Part shown: positions 26,175-34,469 of the stretch, piece after piece
Layout: every line of letters begins with the position of its first letter
Position numbering within the stretch: the stretch's first letter is position 1
Assembly (NCBI RefSeq): GCF_002843175.1
Contig: NZ_PJEO01000014.1
Location: forward strand, 62,001 to 126,000
Origin: Confluentibacter flavum
Lineage (GTDB): Bacteria; Bacteroidota; Bacteroidia; Flavobacteriales; Flavobacteriaceae
Length of the DNA stretch: 64,000 nt
Reading direction: 5' to 3'
The notes under the pieces: model-generated
What the model was told of the DNA's origin: nothing
Seen by the model: the letters and a program-made list of their open reading frames with translations, nothing else
The model's database searches: none
Made by a program: the position numbers and the translations under genes

Positions 26175-26226
26175 GTTAATTTTTGTTTAACATATATTTA
26201 ATAATGTTAAACATTTTATATATTTG
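26175..26226 (+). promoter_or_regulatory. Operator/promoter module B of the photo-stress cluster
   Basis: GTTAA-N7-TTAAC (26175-26191), TGTTTAA-N16-TTAAACA (26184-26213) and -7 box TATATTTG (26219-26226). The elements have the same order and nearly the same spacing as module A before tetR. It should start a second transcript at or next to the ATG at 26231. Confidence 0.65.
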
Positions 26227-26230
26227 GTGT

Positions 26231-26659
26231 ATGGTATTAGACACCACATATAAAAATAAAGAACACGAAAACCTTATCAATGATTTGGTTGGAAAACGCT
26301 TTTCGTTTTTACAGTCAATTAAAATGAAAGGCATCGGTTCTAAACGTATGATTATAGACGAGGTTAGTCCGAATATGAAAACATATACCAACAAAATTTA
26401 CTATGTTAATTATGCCAATATTGAAATGCGCCCATTTGGTATTTTAATTAGAATTAACAAAGGGTTGAGTAATTTTACCTGGGTGATTCCTTACTATCAA
26501 TTGGTGATTTATAAAACTAACGGAAGTTGCATTCACGCACAAGGCAGATTTATTAAATTCAGAAATAATATAAACTTCAAAGAAAATAAAGCATTTTTCG
26601 ATAAGCTTTTAGACAAAAAAATAGAACATGAATCCCAATACAATTTTCAGGGTATATGA
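26231..26659 (+). CDS. Unknown protein in photolyase cluster
   Basis: 142-residue soluble protein that I cannot assign. It is rich in beta-strand-like segments (KRMIIDEVSPNMKTYTNKIYYVNYANIEM, FGILIRINKG, NFTWVIPYYQLVIYK), with a possible PH-like barrel, and ends in a lysine-rich helix. The ATG at 26231 is only five bases after a TATATTTG box, so the message may be leaderless; upstream in-frame ATGs (26183, 26204) overlap the promoter. Its end overlaps the TIGR03643 gene by four bases (ATGA), implying coupling. It opens the second transcript of the cluster. Confidence 0.7.
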   Translation: MVLDTTYKNKEHENLINDLVGKRFSFLQSIKMKGIGSKRMIIDEVSPNMKTYTNKIYYVNYANIEMRPFGILIRINKGLSNFTWVIPYYQLVIYKTNGSCIHAQGRFIKFRNNINFKENKAFFDKLLDKKIEHESQYNFQGI

Positions 26660-26934
26660 TGGTTTTTTCGGAAATTGATATAGATAGAATCATAGAAATG
26701 GCTTGGGAAGACCGAACCACTTTTGAAGCTATTAAATTTCAATTTCATATCAATGAACAAGAGGTTATTGAAGTGATGCGGCGCGAACTGAAATCTTGTA
26801 GTTTTAAAAGATGGCGGAAGCGTGTACAAGGTCGCGCCACAAAACATGAAAAATTAAGAAGTTTTGACTTAGGAAGGTTTAAATGCTACAGGCAAAAACA
26901 TATTTCCAATAACATGATATCAAAAAGTTGTTGA
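26656..26934 (+). CDS. TIGR03643 family protein
   Basis: 92-residue basic protein with the TIGR03643 signature IDRIIEMAWEDRTTFEAI, then a helix-turn-helix-like part (INEQEVIEVMRRELK), SFKRWRKRVQGRATKHEK, and a basic tail with KCYRQKHISN. The family is usually found beside photolyase/cryptochrome genes; its molecular role is not known to me. The basic surface and helical pattern would allow DNA binding. The ATG can be 26656 or 26659; 26656 overlaps the upstream stop codon. Confidence 0.85.
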   Translation: MMVFSEIDIDRIIEMAWEDRTTFEAIKFQFHINEQEVIEVMRRELKSCSFKRWRKRVQGRATKHEKLRSFDLGRFKCYRQKHISNNMISKSC

Positions 26935-27070
26935 CAAACACTAAAATGCTAATATTTACTTAATATATCCTATTAAAATAATGGAAATATCCTATAATTT
27001 ATTATATTGGTAAATTGTGGCAAAAAAGTCGCATCAAATAAAAAAATAAATAATATTTAGACTGGAAATT

Positions 27071-27286
27071 ATGGATATTGTTAACAAAGCTTTAGAATTT
27101 GAACAACGCAAACAAGTATTTAAAACAACTAGCGAACGCATAGAGGCATCAAGAGAGGTAAAAGATCTTATTTTAGATTTGAACACGGTTTATAAAACCG
27201 AAAAAGATCCGAAATTAATGGATATTATGAAACGCCTAACTGCCATCAAACAAAAAATAGAAAAGCGTCTTAAGGGACGCCCATAA
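27071..27286 (+). CDS. Small helical conserved protein
   Basis: 71-residue, highly charged protein (MDIVNKALEFEQRKQVFKTT start, KKRLTAIKQKIEKRLKGRP-like end) predicted entirely alpha-helical, possibly coiled coil. I do not recognise a family. A 136-base gap separates it from the TIGR03643 gene, and it is five bases before the next SDR gene, with which it is surely co-transcribed. Confidence 0.65.
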   Translation: MDIVNKALEFEQRKQVFKTTSERIEASREVKDLILDLNTVYKTEKDPKLMDIMKRLTAIKQKIEKRLKGRP

Positions 27287-27291
27287 TTAAA

Positions 27292-27975
27292 ATGAAAACG
27301 ATATTAATAATTGGAGGTAGCAAAGGTATAGGACATTCCATTGTAAATGCATTAGTAAATACCCATAACATTATTAATATCAGCAGAAGCACACCGCAAC
27401 TGACTCACGATAATTTAAAGCATTACAGTTGTGATATTACAAAAGATGATCTTCCTGATATTGAAAAAGCAGACGGATTAATATATTGTCCGGGGAGCAT
27501 CAATTTAAAACCCATATCCCGATTAAGCATCGACGAGTTTAAAGAGGATTTCGAAATCAATGTTTTGGGTGCCGTCAAGGCAATTCAAAAGTATTTGCCT
27601 ATTCTTAAAAATGGAAACAAACCTGCCATCATTCTTTTTAGTACTGTGGCCGCAAAATTAGGAATGCCATTTCATGCGTCTATTGCCAGTGCCAAAGCTG
27701 GTGTTGAAGGCTTGGTGAAATCTTTAGGAGCCGAATTAGCACCAACCATTAGGATAAATGCCATTGCACCAACGGTTACGGATACCGAATTGGCTTCCAA
27801 ATTGTTACGTAACGATAAAATGATTGAAGCCATCACAGAGCGTCATCCTCTTAAAAAAATATTAAAACCTGACGAAGTTGCAGAAATGGCTGTATTTTTA
27901 TTATCAGAAAAAGCAGCGTCCATCTCTGGGCAAATATTCCAAATGGATTGTGGCATTGTTTCATTCAAAATATAA
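27292..27975 (+). CDS. SDR-family oxidoreductase lacking the catalytic tyrosine
   Basis: 227-residue short-chain dehydrogenase. The cofactor loop is GGSKGIGHSI (residues 7-16), and the C-terminal end (AASISGQIFQMDCGIVSF) is typical. In the active-site region FSTVAAKLGMPFHASIASAKAG the Ser and Lys are present, but the position four before the Lys is Ile, not Tyr. Relatives in photolyase clusters seem to share this pattern, so it may be an unconventional enzyme or binding protein. Five bases after the preceding gene. Confidence 0.82.
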   Translation: MKTILIIGGSKGIGHSIVNALVNTHNIINISRSTPQLTHDNLKHYSCDITKDDLPDIEKADGLIYCPGSINLKPISRLSIDEFKEDFEINVLGAVKAIQKYLPILKNGNKPAIILFSTVAAKLGMPFHASIASAKAGVEGLVKSLGAELAPTIRINAIAPTVTDTELASKLLRNDKMIEAITERHPLKKILKPDEVAEMAVFLLSEKAASISGQIFQMDCGIVSFKI

Positions 27976-27993
27976 TCTTATAAATTTATTCCT

Positions 27994-28533
27994 ATGAAAA
28001 AATTAATCCTGTTAAGTTTAATCCTTTTAGTATCTACAAGATCCATGTCACAAGCACCTAAATCATCTATCTACGACATCAAACTTACTGGTTTGGATGG
28101 CAGTCAAATAGACTTAAATAAGTTTAAAGGAAAACACATTTTGTTTGTCAACGTAGCCTCTAAATGTGGTTTTACGGGACAATATGCCGAATTACAAGAG
28201 CTTTATAACCAGCACAAAGGAAACCTGATGGTCATTGGGGCTCCTTGCAACCAATTTGCCAATCAAGAATCTGGAACTGCTAAAGAGATACAAGCTTTTT
28301 GCGAAGCCAATTATGGTGTGACCTTTTTAATGACGGAGAAATTAGACGTCAAAGGAGACAGTCAACATCCATTATACCAATGGTTGACAAAAGCATCAAA
28401 AAATGGCAAAGTGGATTCTGAAGTTAAATGGAATTTTCAAAAATATTTGGTGGATGGCAAAGGCAATTTAGTTGATTATTATTTATCAGCTGTAACACCT
28501 ATGGATGCCAAAATTGTCAAAAACCTACAGTGA
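27994..28533 (+). CDS. Glutathione peroxidase-family thiol peroxidase
   Basis: 179-residue GPx-like protein with an N-terminal signal (MKKLILLSLILLVSTRSMSQ), so probably periplasmic. Peroxidatic Cys58 lies in NVASKCGFTGQY, the GAPCNQFANQE motif at 83-93 supplies the Gln/Asn partners, and KWNFQKYLVD has the catalytic Trp. Cys103 may act in recycling. It reduces hydrogen or lipid peroxides, with thioredoxin or another thiol as donor, since bacillithiol rather than glutathione is expected here. Its stop codon overlaps the GTG start of tspO. Confidence 0.9.
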   Translation: MKKLILLSLILLVSTRSMSQAPKSSIYDIKLTGLDGSQIDLNKFKGKHILFVNVASKCGFTGQYAELQELYNQHKGNLMVIGAPCNQFANQESGTAKEIQAFCEANYGVTFLMTEKLDVKGDSQHPLYQWLTKASKNGKVDSEVKWNFQKYLVDGKGNLVDYYLSAVTPMDAKIVKNLQ

Positions 28534-28991
28534 AAATTTTAAAACTCATTGCTATATTTTTAATCATCAATTTTGGCGCACTAGCCATTGGCTCATGGCT
28601 CATGGATAATGGGCCAACGTCCGATTGGTACACCAATTTAAATCAAGCGCCTTGGACGCCGCCGGGATGGGTTTTTGGTGCAGCTTGGTCGTTTATAATG
28701 GTTTGTTTTTCAATATATATGGCTTACCTGTATGCTGAAGTACCAACCACCAAAATAAAAACATTATTCATCATCCAGTTTGTACTAAATGTCTCATGGA
28801 ATTACATTTTTTTCAATCAACATCTGGTAAGTTTAGGACTTTTGGTCATTGTTTTGCTCACCATATTAGTCGCTGGGTTTTTATTCACGTTTAACAAGCA
28901 GCTCAAACTTAAAAGCATCTTGATACTCCCCTATTTTGTTTGGTTGTGTATTGCAACATCCCTTAATGTCTACATTCTTTTTAATAATTAA
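28530..28991 (+). CDS. TspO/MBR family membrane protein
   Basis: 153-residue protein with five membrane helices and the TspO signature segments (DWYTNLNQAPWTPPGWVFG, WSFIMVCFSIYMAYL, NVSWNYIFF). TspO binds porphyrins and other tetrapyrroles and modulates photosynthetic or stress gene expression in other bacteria. The start is GTG at 28530, within the GPx stop (GTGA), and its stop shares a base with the SRPBCC gene (TAATG). Strong translational coupling across three genes. Confidence 0.9.
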   Translation: MKILKLIAIFLIINFGALAIGSWLMDNGPTSDWYTNLNQAPWTPPGWVFGAAWSFIMVCFSIYMAYLYAEVPTTKIKTLFIIQFVLNVSWNYIFFNQHLVSLGLLVIVLLTILVAGFLFTFNKQLKLKSILILPYFVWLCIATSLNVYILFNN

Positions 28992-29452
28992 TGAAAGTAT
29001 ATACCCTTTATAAAAAACAGCTTTTACCAATTTCAAAAAAGGAAGCTTGGTTATTTCTATCAGACCCAAAAAATTTAAAAACCATCACACCCGATTATAT
29101 GGGTTTTGATATTTTATCTGGAGCAGACAGACCCATGTTTGCTGGTCAAATCATACAATATATTGTAACTCCCTTATTAGGTATTAAAACCAAATGGGTG
29201 ACCGAAATCACACATGTGGTTGATGGCAAATATTTTGTGGATGAACAACGTTTTGGACCGTATGTCTTGTGGCATCACAAACATTTTATAAAAGAGATTG
29301 ATGGCGGTGTGGAAATGGAAGACATTATTGATTATAAAGTACCTTATGGGATTTTAGGTCAACTCGTTCAGCCTATTTTAGTCAAACCGAAATTAGAGGA
29401 AATCTTCAATTACCGAACTAAAAAATTGGAAGAACTGTTTGGTAAATTTTAA
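28991..29452 (+). CDS. SRPBCC-family (START-like) protein
   Basis: 153-residue protein with the helix-grip SRPBCC pattern: YKKQLLPISKKEAWLFLSDP start, KWVTEITHVVDGKYFVDEQRFGPYVLWHHKH and a C-terminal long helix. Such proteins bind hydrophobic small molecules or lipids. This subtype commonly lies next to photolyases and SDR/DUF2867 genes. Three bases before the photolyase gene, one-base overlap with tspO. Confidence 0.85.
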   Translation: MKVYTLYKKQLLPISKKEAWLFLSDPKNLKTITPDYMGFDILSGADRPMFAGQIIQYIVTPLLGIKTKWVTEITHVVDGKYFVDEQRFGPYVLWHHKHFIKEIDGGVEMEDIIDYKVPYGILGQLVQPILVKPKLEEIFNYRTKKLEELFGKF

Positions 29453-29455
29453 ATT

Positions 29456-30760
29456 ATGAACCCATCCATTAGCATTTTCTGGTTTCGTCGCGATCTGCGT
29501 TTAGATGATAACAAAGGTCTATTTGAAGCTTTAAAGGACGAAGAAAACATATTGCCTATTTTTATTTTTGATAAACAGATTTTAGAGTCACTTCCTGAAG
29601 ATGATGCGCGCGTCACGTTTATTTATGAAACACTCCAAACGATGCGCCATACACTCCAAACTAAGTATGACAGTAATTTGGCTTTGTATTATGGAACTCC
29701 TTTAGACGTTTACAAACAATTGATGGACACCTACAACATCAAAGCGGTTTATACCAATCATGATTACGAACCGTATGCCAAAGAACGGGATGCTGAAATT
29801 AAGTCTTTATTGGAAAAGCATCACATTATTTTTAAAACGTATAAAGACCAAGTCATTTTCGAGAAAAATGAGATTATAAAAAGTGATGGCACCCCTTATG
29901 TGGTTTATACACCATATATGAAATTATGGAAACAAACATTTAAATCCGTTACCCTTGAAACCTACAACACTGAGGCTTATTTTAAAAATTTAATCAGAAC
30001 TAGCGATGTTCCCAACCTCACTTTAAACGCTATTGGTTTTAAAAAATCATCACAAATCATTGCGGATTACAACGTCAATTCCCACCTTATTCAAAACTAC
30101 GAAGCCACTAGAAATTTCCCCGTACAAGATGCCACCTCCAAATTAGGACCGCATTTACGCTTTGGAACGGTGAGCATTCGCGCCATGGTTAAAAAAGCGG
30201 TTTCAGAAAACAATGAGATTTTTTGGCAAGAACTCATTTGGCGCGAATTTTTTATGCAAATTCTGTGGCACTTTCCACATACGGTGACACAAAGTTTTAA
30301 ACCGCAATACGACCGGATTGTTTGGCGAAATAATGAAGACGAATTCAAATTATGGTGTAAAGGTCAAACGGGTTATCCGTTTGTAGATGCTGGCATGCGC
30401 CAACTTAATGAAACGGGATTTATGCACAACCGGGTTCGTATGGTCGTGGGGAGTTTTTTATGCAAACATTTATTAATCGACTGGCGTTGGGGCGAAGCCT
30501 ATTTTGCCGAAAAACTGCATGATTACGACATGGCAAGCAATGTGGGCAATTGGCAATGGGTAGCTGGTTGTGGTGTGGATGCGGCACCTTACTTTAGAAT
30601 ATTCAATCCTACCACACAAATTGAAAAGTTCGATAAGGATTTGAAATACATTCATAAATGGGTTCCAGAATTTCAAGAACTTACCTATCCACAACCCATG
30701 GTGGATCATGGTTTTGCCAGGGAACGCTGTTTAAAAACTTATAAGGAGGCTTTAGCCTAA
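29456..30760 (+). CDS. Cryptochrome/photolyase family protein
   Basis: 434-residue flavoprotein of the class I photolyase/cryptochrome family. The N-terminal antenna domain begins SIFWFRRDLRLDDNKGL. The C-terminal FAD domain carries WQELIWREFFMQIL, HNRVRMVVGSFL, the WGEAYFAEKLHDYDMASN segment and NWQWVAGCGVDAAPYFRIFNP-type FAD/DNA motifs (about residues 365-385). It likely repairs cyclobutane dimers using blue light, but sequence alone does not exclude a photoreceptor. Last gene of the light/stress cluster; a small dispersed repeat follows. Confidence 0.93.
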   Translation: MNPSISIFWFRRDLRLDDNKGLFEALKDEENILPIFIFDKQILESLPEDDARVTFIYETLQTMRHTLQTKYDSNLALYYGTPLDVYKQLMDTYNIKAVYTNHDYEPYAKERDAEIKSLLEKHHIIFKTYKDQVIFEKNEIIKSDGTPYVVYTPYMKLWKQTFKSVTLETYNTEAYFKNLIRTSDVPNLTLNAIGFKKSSQIIADYNVNSHLIQNYEATRNFPVQDATSKLGPHLRFGTVSIRAMVKKAVSENNEIFWQELIWREFFMQILWHFPHTVTQSFKPQYDRIVWRNNEDEFKLWCKGQTGYPFVDAGMRQLNETGFMHNRVRMVVGSFLCKHLLIDWRWGEAYFAEKLHDYDMASNVGNWQWVAGCGVDAAPYFRIFNPTTQIEKFDKDLKYIHKWVPEFQELTYPQPMVDHGFARERCLKTYKEALA

Positions 30761-30772
30761 TAAACAAATATT

Positions 30773-30824
30773 CATTAGCACAAATCAATTTGTGGATATT
30801 CGTGTAATTCGTGGTTAAGTTTTT
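30773..30824. repeat. Dispersed repeat copy (GTGTAATTCGTGG family)
   Basis: Contains CACAAAT-ca-ATTTGTG (near 30779-30794) and GTGTAATTCGTGG (30802-30814). The same text in reverse orientation occurs at 60657-60707. Lies between the convergent photolyase and response regulator genes. Confidence 0.75.
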
Positions 30825-30859
30825 AAAACATGTAAGAGAAGAGAGATAGTGCTCTTTAT

Positions 30860-32023
30860 TTATTTTGTGGCGAATAATTTCACGTCATTTTCACTTACTT
30901 CATTACCACCTAGTATAATTAAGCGTTCTACAACATTACGCAATTCTCTAATATTACCAGTCCAATCGTAATTTTGCAACAACTTTATAGCTGCATCTGA
31001 AAATACTTTTTTGGCATTACCGTGTTCATCAGCTATTTTATTGGTAAAATAATCAATGAGCATTGGGATATCTTCTCTTCTATCATTAAGTGGTGGCACT
31101 TGAATTAAAATTACTGCCAATCTATGGTACAAATCCTCACGAAATCTACCTTCTTCAATTTCCTTTTTTAAATTTTTATTGGTAGCAGCGACCACGCGAA
31201 CATTTACCTTAATATCTTTATCGCTACCCACACGCTGGATTCTGCTTTCTTGCAGGGCCCGTAGAACTTTAGCTTGTGCTGATAAACTCATATCTCCTAT
31301 TTCATCTAAAAAAATAGTACCTCCATTAGCGGCTTCAAATTTTCCAGCTCTATCTTTTACAGCACTTGTAAATGCACCTTTGACGTGCCCGAACAATTCG
31401 CTTTCTATTAACTCACTAGGTATGGCAGCACAATTAACCTCAATCATTGGTCCTTCAAATCGATCGCTTTTTTGGTGCAACCAATGTGCCACCAATTCTT
31501 TACCCGTTCCATTTGGCCCTGTAATAAGAACCCGTGCATCTGTTTGTGCTACTTTTTCAATAATGTCTTTTATATGGCTAATAGCTTTACTCTCGCCAAC
31601 CATTTCAAAATTTTTACTGACTTTTTTCTTTAGAAGCTTATTTTCAACAACAAGTTCTTTTTTGTCCAAAGCATTTCTAACCGTATTTAACAATCTGTTT
31701 AAATCCGGTGGTTTAGAAATATAATCAAAAGCTCCTAATCGCATGGTATTAACGGCGGTATCTAAATCACCGTGACCAGAAATCATAACTATCGGTATTT
31801 CTGGTTTTAATTTTTTTACGACTTCCAATACCTCAACACCATCCATTTTAGGCATTTTTATATCGCAAAGAATCAAATCAAAATCATCATTTTTAATTTT
31901 TTCAATACCTTCGAGACCATCTTGAGCTTCTTCTACATGATACGTATCATTTTCTTCTGAAAGAATTTTTGTTAACACGCGTCTTATAGCTGCTTCGTCT
32001 TCTATTATTAAAATTTTTGGCAT
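30860..32023 (-). CDS. Sigma-54-type AAA+ response regulator without DNA-binding domain
   Basis: 387-residue NtrC-type protein. The receiver domain (1-120) has phosphoacceptor Asp54 (LILCDIKMP), Glu8/Glu9-Asp9 acidic pocket (IIEDE) and Lys104. The AAA+ domain (about 143-385) has Walker A GPNGTGKE (169-176), Walker B GTIFLDEIGD (235-244) and the sigma-54 loop written GAFTSA (216-221) instead of GAFTGA. It ends soon after the R-finger/sensor II region (DWTGNIRELRNVVERL... FATK), so the usual Fis-type helix-turn-helix is absent. It may act from solution, as FlgR- or CtcC-like proteins do. No sensor kinase is adjacent. Confidence 0.9.
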   Translation of the reverse strand: MPKILIIEDEAAIRRVLTKILSEENDTYHVEEAQDGLEGIEKIKNDDFDLILCDIKMPKMDGVEVLEVVKKLKPEIPIVMISGHGDLDTAVNTMRLGAFDYISKPPDLNRLLNTVRNALDKKELVVENKLLKKKVSKNFEMVGESKAISHIKDIIEKVAQTDARVLITGPNGTGKELVAHWLHQKSDRFEGPMIEVNCAAIPSELIESELFGHVKGAFTSAVKDRAGKFEAANGGTIFLDEIGDMSLSAQAKVLRALQESRIQRVGSDKDIKVNVRVVAATNKNLKKEIEEGRFREDLYHRLAVILIQVPPLNDRREDIPMLIDYFTNKIADEHGNAKKVFSDAAIKLLQNYDWTGNIRELRNVVERLIILGGNEVSENDVKLFATK

Positions 32024-32262
32024 TCCTTTTTAGATTTAAGATTAGAGATGAAAGATTAAAGACATCTATATTCATATTTATATTATTTAAATGAGCTTTG
32101 AAATCATAATATCATTTAGTGTTTTTCAATTTATACTCATTTTTTTTAATTAATTGGCCAATATATATCGCTTTAACATCTACTAAAATAATCTATTATA
32201 AATTTACATACTAAACCAAAGCATATTCAAAGAACCTAGTTTTTTCATTTATCTTTTGGCTT
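32024..32262. other. Intergenic region upstream of the response regulator
   Basis: 239 AT-rich bases between two minus-strand genes. Short iterated text (gattagagatgaaagattaaag, near 32040-32061) is visible, but no clear promoter box or terminator hairpin. Confidence 0.4.
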
Positions 32263-33150
32263 TTATTTATCTTTTGTCTGTCCAATAATATGAATATCTC
32301 TTTGTGGAAATGGTATGGTTACATTATGTTCCCTAAATAATCGATCTATTTCATAGCGGATATCACTTTTTGGCATGTTAGCCGTAAAACTATCTGACAA
32401 GGTAAATATGACTTTAAAATCAAGAGAACTCTCACCAAAATTATCAAATAGTACCACAACTTCTGGTTCAGGCAATACATTGGGATGCGAACTGGCTGCT
32501 TGTATTAATAGTTTTCGGACCAATTGGACATCACTGCCATAAGCTACCCCAACGGACACAATCTCTCTAGTAGTAGTGCCATTTTGCGTCCAATTATAAA
32601 GACTATTTTCTAAATATAAATGGTTTGGAATTATCAAAACCTTATTAGTGATGGTCACGGCTCTTGTCGTCCGTAATTTAATTTCTTCCACGCGTCCTAC
32701 CTTACCATCTATTTCAATTATATCCCCAACATGAACGGATTGGTCAATTAAAATAAAAACACCGGAAATGATATCTTGAAATAAGGTTTGAAGTGCTAAT
32801 CCAATACCAATCATTAATGCTGCAGATGCTGCAAAAACAGCTGTCACATTGACCCCTAAACCATTTAAAGTAATAAGCAGAATAACTAAATAGATCAACC
32901 ATCTAAAATATCCAAAAACAACATTGAATTTACCTTTATCATCTTCCGGAAGTTTCTTTGTTAAAACTCTTAAAACCAATCTTAAAATAAGCGTGGTTAT
33001 GAAAATAATCGTAATAACCACTAAAACATCTTTTACGGAAATACTAATATCTTTAGTAAAATCGAAATGTAGATTTAGCAATTCTTTGGTTTTTTCCCAA
33101 AGGGAACTTTCTTTAATGGTATCCTCTATTTTTTGTAAATCCTGACTCAT
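32263..33150 (-). CDS. Mechanosensitive ion channel MscS family
   Basis: 295-residue MscS homologue of near-canonical length. Three N-terminal membrane segments (about 38-58, 80-100, 105-125), with the pore helix AVFAASAALMIGIGLALQTLFQDIISGVFIL. The beta domain starts at VHVGDIIEIDGKVGRVEEI, and the C-terminal alpha/beta part ends NVTIPFPQRDIHI. Opens on membrane tension to release solutes. It lies one base behind the ABC permease gene, so it is the third gene of that transcript. Confidence 0.92.
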   Translation of the reverse strand: MSQDLQKIEDTIKESSLWEKTKELLNLHFDFTKDISISVKDVLVVITIIFITTLILRLVLRVLTKKLPEDDKGKFNVVFGYFRWLIYLVILLITLNGLGVNVTAVFAASAALMIGIGLALQTLFQDIISGVFILIDQSVHVGDIIEIDGKVGRVEEIKLRTTRAVTITNKVLIIPNHLYLENSLYNWTQNGTTTREIVSVGVAYGSDVQLVRKLLIQAASSHPNVLPEPEVVVLFDNFGESSLDFKVIFTLSDSFTANMPKSDIRYEIDRLFREHNVTIPFPQRDIHIIGQTKDK

Positions 33151-33151
33151 C

Positions 33152-34465
33152 TTAATACTTAATCCATTTTATCAATTCCTTATAACTAGGTTTTTTGCCA
33201 TACATTAAAATACCGACACGGTAAATTTTTGCCGCAAACCATACAATTAGAATAAATGTACCAATTAAAATTAATAATGAAAGTAATTGTTGCCATAAAG
33301 GCACACCAAAAGGAATGCGCATTAACATAACAACTGGTGATGTAAATGGTATAAACGAAAATACAGTTGAAACCGTCCCATGTGGATCTTCTATAACAGT
33401 GAAAAAACCGATGTAAACGGCCAATATTAACGGCATCATTACCGGTAATAAAAATTGTTGGGTATCGGTTTCGTTATCAACAGCGGCTCCAATAGCAGCA
33501 TATAAAGAACTATATAATAAATAACCACATATAAAAAATAGAATAAATGCTATAATGAGATTGGTTATCGGCAGATTGTAAAAAGCCGTCATGATATCTT
33601 GTAATTGCATATTCGCCTCTGGATTTTCCATAGCTTGTTGCATCATTTGTTGTTGTGGTGATTGCATTTGGGCAACATCAATTCCAAAAACAGCTGAAAT
33701 AATAAATAATAAAACACCTCCTAATACTATCCAAACTAAAAATTGAGTAATACCAGCTAAAGAGGTTCCTATAATTTTACCCAACATTAACTGTATTGGT
33801 TTTACTGAAGAAATAATGACCTCTATAATCCTGCTTGTTTTCTCTTCAATAACGCTGCGCATGATCATGTTGCCATAAATTATGATGAACATGAACAACA
33901 AATAACCAGCCATGCCGCCAAAAATAAGTTTTAGAACGCTATCTATTTTGGATGTTTTTCGACCATCAAAACTTTCTTGTTCAATAGAAACATTAGCCCT
34001 TGATGTTTTAATTTTTTCAATATCAAAGCCTTCTTTTTGCAATTTAAGGTCCGTAAGCTTATTTTCTAAAATACCTTCTAAATCTGAAATTAAGCTAAGT
34101 GATGGCGATTCTTCTGAATAAAACTCAATATGTTTTGGAACAAAACTTATGGAGTCTAATTTTCCTATATATAATAATCCGTAATTAGATGCTTCTTTAA
34201 CTATGGCTTTAGCATCTGTTAAAGTCATGTCTTCGAACATATTATATTTGGTGTGTTCTGAATTCTGAAAAGCATCTTTGACCAATCCAGACTCATCTAA
34301 AATGGAAATAGTACGTTGTTTATCATTATTTAATTGTGACAAGTAGGCGACAACAGATATTAAAATTATCATGATAATCGGACTTAAAAAAGTCATAACT
34401 ATAAACGATTTATTTTTAACTTTTGTTAAATACTCGCGTTTTATAATGAGTGGTAAATGGTTCAT
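33152..34465 (-). CDS. ABC-2 type transporter permease (NatB-like)
   Basis: 437-residue permease with one N-terminal membrane segment, a large extracytoplasmic loop (about 45-180) and a cluster of five or six C-terminal segments (about 185-425). MMRSVIEEKTSRIIEVIISSVKPIQLMLGK is the conserved cytosolic loop of NatB/ABC-2 permeases. Works with the ATPase encoded directly upstream (gap of four bases). Substrate unknown; NatAB in Bacillus exports sodium, but this name is only an analogy. A glutamine/methionine-rich stretch (QMQSPQQQMMQQAM) lies in a loop. Confidence 0.88.
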   Translation of the reverse strand: MNHLPLIIKREYLTKVKNKSFIVMTFLSPIIMIILISVVAYLSQLNNDKQRTISILDESGLVKDAFQNSEHTKYNMFEDMTLTDAKAIVKEASNYGLLYIGKLDSISFVPKHIEFYSEESPSLSLISDLEGILENKLTDLKLQKEGFDIEKIKTSRANVSIEQESFDGRKTSKIDSVLKLIFGGMAGYLLFMFIIIYGNMIMRSVIEEKTSRIIEVIISSVKPIQLMLGKIIGTSLAGITQFLVWIVLGGVLLFIISAVFGIDVAQMQSPQQQMMQQAMENPEANMQLQDIMTAFYNLPITNLIIAFILFFICGYLLYSSLYAAIGAAVDNETDTQQFLLPVMMPLILAVYIGFFTVIEDPHGTVSTVFSFIPFTSPVVMLMRIPFGVPLWQQLLSLLILIGTFILIVWFAAKIYRVGILMYGKKPSYKELIKWIKY

Positions 34466-34469
34466 AATG

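Noticed and set aside
31179-31724. A 181-codon plus-strand frame opposite the response regulator.
   Set aside because: It is antisense to the AAA+ domain and lacks any motif.
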